Shown one piece after another: positions 42,076-45,476 of a stretch of 45,476 nt of DNA; within the stretch, counting starts at the first letter, position 1, and every line of letters starts with the position of its first letter. The stretch comes from Gordonia effusa NBRC 100432 (GTDB lineage: Bacteria; Actinomycetota; Actinomycetes; Mycobacteriales; Mycobacteriaceae): the NCBI RefSeq assembly GCF_000241305.1, contig NZ_BAEH01000098.1, positions 1 through 45,476 of the forward strand, in the 5' to 3' direction. A program made the position numbers and the translations under genes. The notes beneath the pieces were generated by a model, which was not told the DNA's origin, made no database searches, and was given only the letters and a program-made list of their open reading frames with translations.

Positions 42076-44622
42076 CTAGCTCGCGTCGGCCTCGCCGCCG
42101 GCGGTCTTGGACATTTCGATCGGGGTATCGGGCACCTCGCGCGGCTTCTCCGAGCCCGCGAAAGTGAACTTCGCGTCCTCACCGTCTCCTTCGCCGTCCC
42201 AGTTCTCGACGTCAACGAGCACGATCTGACCCGGCGTGATGTCGCCGAAGAGGATCTTCTCGGAGAGCTGATCCTCAATCTCGCGCTGGATGGTGCGACG
42301 CAGCGGACGGGCGCCGAGCACCGGGTCGAAGCCGCGCTTGGACAGTAGCGACTTCGCCTTGTCGGTGACCTCGATGGCCATATCCTTGTTCTTGAGCGCA
42401 CCCTCCACGCGGTTCAGCATGAGGTCGACCATCTGGATGATCTCCTCCTGCGTCAGCTGGTGGAACACGACGATGTCGTCGATACGGTTCAGGAACTCGG
42501 GCCGGAAGTGCTTCTTCAGCTCGTCGTTGACCTTGAGCTTCATCCGCTCGTAGTTCGACGTCGAGTCGTCACCCTTGGTGAAGCCCAGTCCAACCGCCTT
42601 GGAAATGTCGCTGGTACCGAGGTTCGAGGTGAAGATCAGCACGGTGTTCTTGAAGTCGACGGTGCGGCCCTGACCGTCGGTGAGGCGGCCGTCTTCGAGA
42701 ACCTGCAACAGGGTGTTGTAGATCTCCTGGTGAGCCTTTTCGATCTCGTCGAACAGCACCACCGAGAACGGCTTGCGACGCACCTTCTCGGTGAGCTGGC
42801 CCCCCTCTTCGTACCCGACGTAGCCGGGAGGCGCACCGAACAGACGCGACGCGGTGAAGCGGTCATGGAACTCGCCCATATCGATCTGGATGAGCGCGTC
42901 GTCGTCGCCAAACAGGAAGTTAGCCAACGCCTTTGACAACTCGGTCTTACCGACACCCGACGGTCCGGCGAAGATGAACGAACCCGACGGGCGCTTGGGG
43001 TCTTTCAGACCGGCACGCGTACGGCGGATCGCCTTGGACACCGCCTTGACGGCGTCCTCTTGGCCGATGATCCGCTTATGCAGCTCATCCTCCATGCGGA
43101 GCAGACGGGTGGTCTCCTCTTCGGTGAGCTTGAAGACCGGGATGCCGGTCCAGTTGCCGAGCACTTCGGCGATCTGCTCGTCGTCGACCTCGGCCACGAC
43201 GTCCATATCGCCACTGCGCCACTGCTTTTCGCGCTCGGCACGCTCGGCGACGAGGGTCTTCTCCTTGTCGCGCAGGCTGGCTGCCTTCTCGAAGTCCTGG
43301 GCGTCTATCGCCGATTCCTTCTCCTTGCGCGCATCGGCGATGCGATCGTCGAATTCGCGCAGGTCTGGCGGCGCGGTCATCCGGCGGATACGCATACGTG
43401 CGCCTGCCTCGTCGATGAGGTCGATCGCCTTGTCCGGCAAGAAGCGGTCGTTGATGTAGCGGTCGGCCAGTGTCGCCGCGGCCACCAACGCGCCGTCAGT
43501 GATGGACACGCGGTGGTGCGACTCGTAACGGTCGCGCAACCCCTTGAGGATCTCGATGGTGTGTTCCACCGAGGGCTCGCCCACCTGGACCGGCTGGAAA
43601 CGCCGTTCGAGGGCGGCGTCCTTCTCGATGTACTTGCGGTACTCGTCGAGGGTGGTCGCGCCGATCGTCTGCAACTCGCCGCGGGCCAGTTTCGGCTTGA
43701 GGATCGACGCGGCGTCGATGGCACCTTCGGCTGCGCCCGCACCAACCAGCGTGTGCAGCTCGTCGATGAACAGGATGATGTCGCCGCGGGTGTTGATCTC
43801 CTTGAGGACCTTCTTCAGGCGCTCTTCGAAGTCACCGCGATAGCGGCTGCCAGCGACCAGCGACCCGAGGTCGAGGGTGTAGAGCTGCTTGTCCTTGAGC
43901 GTCTCGGGCACGTTGCCGTTGACGATCGCCTGCGCCAGACCTTCGACGACGGCGGTCTTGCCGACGCCGGGTTCGCCGATGAGAACCGGGTTGTTCTTGG
44001 TACGACGGCTCAGCACCTGCATGACCCGCTCGATTTCCTTTTCCCGGCCGATGACCGGGTCGAGCTTGCCTTCGCCAGCGGCAGCGGTCAGGTTTCGACC
44101 GAACTGATCGAGGACCAGCGACGTCGAGGGGCTGCCCGCTTCGGTGCTGCGGCCGCCGGTGCCGGCTTCCTGCGGCTCCTTGCCCTGGTAACCGCTCAGC
44201 AACTGGATGACCTGCTGGCGGACCCGGTTCAGGTCGGCGCCGAGCTTGACGAGGACCTGTGCGGCAACGCCTTCGCCTTCGCGGATCAGGCCGAGCAGGA
44301 TGTGCTCGGTGCCGATGTAATTGTGGCCGAGCTGAAGCGCCTCACGCAGCGACAACTCGAGAACCTTCTTGGCACGCGGGGTGAAGGGAATATGTCCCGA
44401 CGGCGCCTGCTGGCCCTGGCCGATTATTTCCTCGACCTGACTGCGGACACCCTCGAGCGAGATGCCAAGCGACTCGAGCGCCTTGGCGGCAACGCCTTCA
44501 CCCTCGTGGATCAAACCCAGCAGGATGTGCTCGGTGCCGATGTAGTTGTGATTGAGCATGCGCGCTTCTTCTTGGGCCAAAACCACAACCCGCCGAGCGC
44601 GATCGGTGAACCGTTCGAACAT
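42076..44622 (-). CDS. clpC: ATP-dependent Clp protease ATPase subunit ClpC
   Basis: AAA+ unfoldase that feeds substrates to ClpP, 848 residues, a standard ClpC1 length. It has two N-terminal Clp repeats ([40 protein letters not shown], and a second [14 protein letters not shown]). D1 Walker A is [15 protein letters not shown] (about 210). A UVR-type coiled middle domain lies near 420-460 ([20 protein letters not shown]), and D2 Walker A is [18 protein letters not shown] (about 555). The C-terminal ends in GlyGlu/Ala-rich sequence. A TAGACT box at 44694-44689 indicates a leader of about 60 bases. The N-terminal domain family is the target of antimycobacterial natural products such as cyclomarin. 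Confidence 0.97.
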   Translation of the reverse strand: MFERFTDRARRVVVLAQEEARMLNHNYIGTEHILLGLIHEGEGVAAKALESLGISLEGVRSQVEEIIGQGQQAPSGHIPFTPRAKKVLELSLREALQLGHNYIGTEHILLGLIREGEGVAAQVLVKLGADLNRVRQQVIQLLSGYQGKEPQEAGTGGRSTEAGSPSTSLVLDQFGRNLTAAAGEGKLDPVIGREKEIERVMQVLSRRTKNNPVLIGEPGVGKTAVVEGLAQAIVNGNVPETLKDKQLYTLDLGSLVAGSRYRGDFEERLKKVLKEINTRGDIILFIDELHTLVGAGAAEGAIDAASILKPKLARGELQTIGATTLDEYRKYIEKDAALERRFQPVQVGEPSVEHTIEILKGLRDRYESHHRVSITDGALVAAATLADRYINDRFLPDKAIDLIDEAGARMRIRRMTAPPDLREFDDRIADARKEKESAIDAQDFEKAASLRDKEKTLVAERAEREKQWRSGDMDVVAEVDDEQIAEVLGNWTGIPVFKLTEEETTRLLRMEDELHKRIIGQEDAVKAVSKAIRRTRAGLKDPKRPSGSFIFAGPSGVGKTELSKALANFLFGDDDALIQIDMGEFHDRFTASRLFGAPPGYVGYEEGGQLTEKVRRKPFSVVLFDEIEKAHQEIYNTLLQVLEDGRLTDGQGRTVDFKNTVLIFTSNLGTSDISKAVGLGFTKGDDSTSNYERMKLKVNDELKKHFRPEFLNRIDDIVVFHQLTQEEIIQMVDLMLNRVEGALKNKDMAIEVTDKAKSLLSKRGFDPVLGARPLRRTIQREIEDQLSEKILFGDITPGQIVLVDVENWDGEGDGEDAKFTFAGSEKPREVPDTPIEMSKTAGGEADAS

Positions 44623-44688
44623 CGTTCTCCCTTTTCGTTAAAGCCTTCGACCCAGCCGCGTGACACGACAAAAAGCCTGCTTGTCTCA

Positions 44689-44694
44689 AGTCTA
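44689..44694 (-). promoter_or_regulatory. -10 box for clpC
   Basis: TAGACT on the minus strand; the predicted start leaves a leader near 60 bases. I see no confident ClgR-type operator. Confidence 0.4.
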
Positions 44695-44830
44695 GTGGTC
44701 ACGTGAACTACGCCTGCAGTTAATGTCCACCCAAACGATTGACGCCGGGGTGAGACTGCGGGTCTTGCAAGCCTCAACGTCGCAGGCAGAGCAACTGTTC
44801 CGCAGTTGCTACGCCCTGAGCGAACGGGCC

Positions 44831-45439
44831 TCACGGCGTGGTCGCCAGCGCCGATATCAGCTGTTCAATGACATCGCGGGTCTCCCGGCGGGCACGAACC
44901 GGGTCGTCGGCACGGGAGATATAGAGCGCCAATTCGTCGACGGCGCCGATCACCAGATGCGCCAACGGACGCAACGGTTGCCGTCGCAACTGGCCCAATT
45001 CGACCGCCTGCCCCAACACCGCTTCGACCACACTGAACCCATACTGCTCACCCCGCGCACGCCATTCTTGCCAACCGAGTACCGCGGGGGCATCGATCAG
45101 AATTATTCGGTTGAGCGCGGGATCGGCGAGCTGTGCGACGAAATCGTCGAAGCCGATGACCAGCGCCCCGAGCGGATCGTCGGGATCTGCCTTCGACATC
45201 GCCGACGCCGTCGCCGCGATGACCTCACTCTCGACATCGTCGAAAACCGCCGCGAAAAGGCCAACTTTGTCGTCGAACTGGTGATAGAGCGCACCTCGGC
45301 TCACGCCGGCGGCGTCGACGATCATCTGCGTACTCACCGCCGCGAAACCGTGCTCGGCAAAAAGTCCGCGCGCAGCTTTTCGGAGCGCCTGTCGGGTGGC
45401 AGCGGTACGCTCCGCCTGAGTTCGCCGGTTGACTTTCAT
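44831..45439 (-). CDS. TetR-family transcriptional regulator
   Basis: A 202-residue regulator. The N-terminal helix-turn-helix reads TRQALRKAARGLFAEHGFAAVSTQMIVDAAGVSRGALYHQFDDKVGLF (about 15-62), with recognition helix SRGALYHQF. The remainder is a helical ligand domain typical of TetR. ATG 45439 lies inside the first copy of a 22-bp direct repeat that ends at the window edge, so the operator overlaps its own start and autoregulation is likely. A regulated neighbour may lie beyond the edge. The ligand is unknown. Confidence 0.88.
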   Translation of the reverse strand: MKVNRRTQAERTAATRQALRKAARGLFAEHGFAAVSTQMIVDAAGVSRGALYHQFDDKVGLFAAVFDDVESEVIAATASAMSKADPDDPLGALVIGFDDFVAQLADPALNRIILIDAPAVLGWQEWRARGEQYGFSVVEAVLGQAVELGQLRRQPLRPLAHLVIGAVDELALYISRADDPVRARRETRDVIEQLISALATTP

Positions 45440-45476
45440 ACAGAGTGTTTGTAACTTTCATGCAAGGTGTTTGTAA
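45433..45476. promoter_or_regulatory. 22-bp direct repeat over the TetR gene start (operator)
   Basis: Minus-strand units TTACAAACAC-N5-ATGAAAG occur at 45454-45433 and 45476-45455, adjacent and identical except for the N5 (TCTGT and CTTGC). The start ATG of the TetR gene is within the first unit. The repeat may extend beyond the window end. Confidence 0.7.

Noticed and set aside
43060..44706. Plus-strand frame of 548 codons opposite clpC
   Set aside because: Antisense shadow; ClpC motifs on the minus strand are unambiguous.
1..45476. tRNA, rRNA or insertion sequences
   Set aside because: No cloverleaf with a CCA-type arm, no ribosomal RNA sequence and no transposase were recognised; detection by eye cannot exclude a diverged one.

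Overview
The window looks like a chromosomal segment of a moderately high-GC, mycolic-acid-type actinomycete (order Mycobacteriales). Mycothiol synthase, GlnR, an LmeA-type protein, a DUF3073 protein and ClpC are all present. The gene order pst - mshD - glnR - lmeA - sulfurtransferase - sseC - nitrobindin-like - pabC - ygfZ - DUF3073 - purM - purF matches, from memory, the Rv0820-Rv0808 block of Mycobacterium tuberculosis. Dispersed repeats of the type CTGGTCGAGT...GTATCGAGACCAC suggest Gordonia or a close relative. The genus is an inference.

Layout. 1-2.1 kb: pstC (cut by the window edge) and pstS, minus strand, with a PHO-box-like repeat upstream and a strong hairpin between the genes. 2.1-3.8 kb: mshD and glnR. 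3.9-7.1 kb, plus strand: lmeA; a 26-residue leader peptide ending in clustered Cys codons; a rhodanese and SseC; a 32-residue membrane peptide translationally coupled to a ferric-nitrobindin-like protein. 7.5-13.7 kb: cydABDC (cytochrome bd oxidase and its assembly exporter), with a tandem repeat built into the cydB/cydD junction. 14-20 kb: pabC, a YgfZ-like protein, DUF3073, a repeat-rich gap, purM, purF and an SCP2-like protein. 20.3-21.8 kb: a glutamate-cysteine-ligase-like enzyme, then a second repeat block. 22.3-25.9 kb: a native-amine-dehydrogenase-like protein and a cluster of small membrane proteins (a Gln/Tyr/Pro-tailed four-helix protein, DUF2752, two CD225/dispanin paralogues) around a small monooxygenase. 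26-28.4 kb: purL. 28.5-32.8 kb: a secreted protein, then cysD-cysNC-cysQ. 32.9-39.2 kb, plus strand: IclR regulator, cupin, small hydrolase, enoyl-CoA hydratase and three acyl-CoA dehydrogenases, facing an acyl-CoA synthetase. 41-42 kb: a divergently arranged Phd-like/RelE-like pair and a membrane protein. 42-45.5 kb: clpC and a TetR regulator whose start lies in a 22-bp direct repeat.

Three themes recur. First, many start codons lie 6-7 bases after a TANNNT box, so leaderless transcription is probably common and decides several starts. Second, sulfur and thiol metabolism is concentrated here: mycothiol synthesis, a thiosulfate sulfurtransferase under a poly-Cys leader, and sulfate activation. 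Third, one 19-bp repeat is open in all three frames and is translated as three different peptides in CydB, CydD and an acyl-CoA dehydrogenase. Large dyads sharing the core AGGGCA-N3-TGCCC sit in gaps beyond gene 3' ends.

The candidates most worth following as poorly described biology are the CD225/DUF2752 membrane cluster, the frame-agnostic repeat, the divergent toxin-antitoxin-like pair and the shared dyad family.
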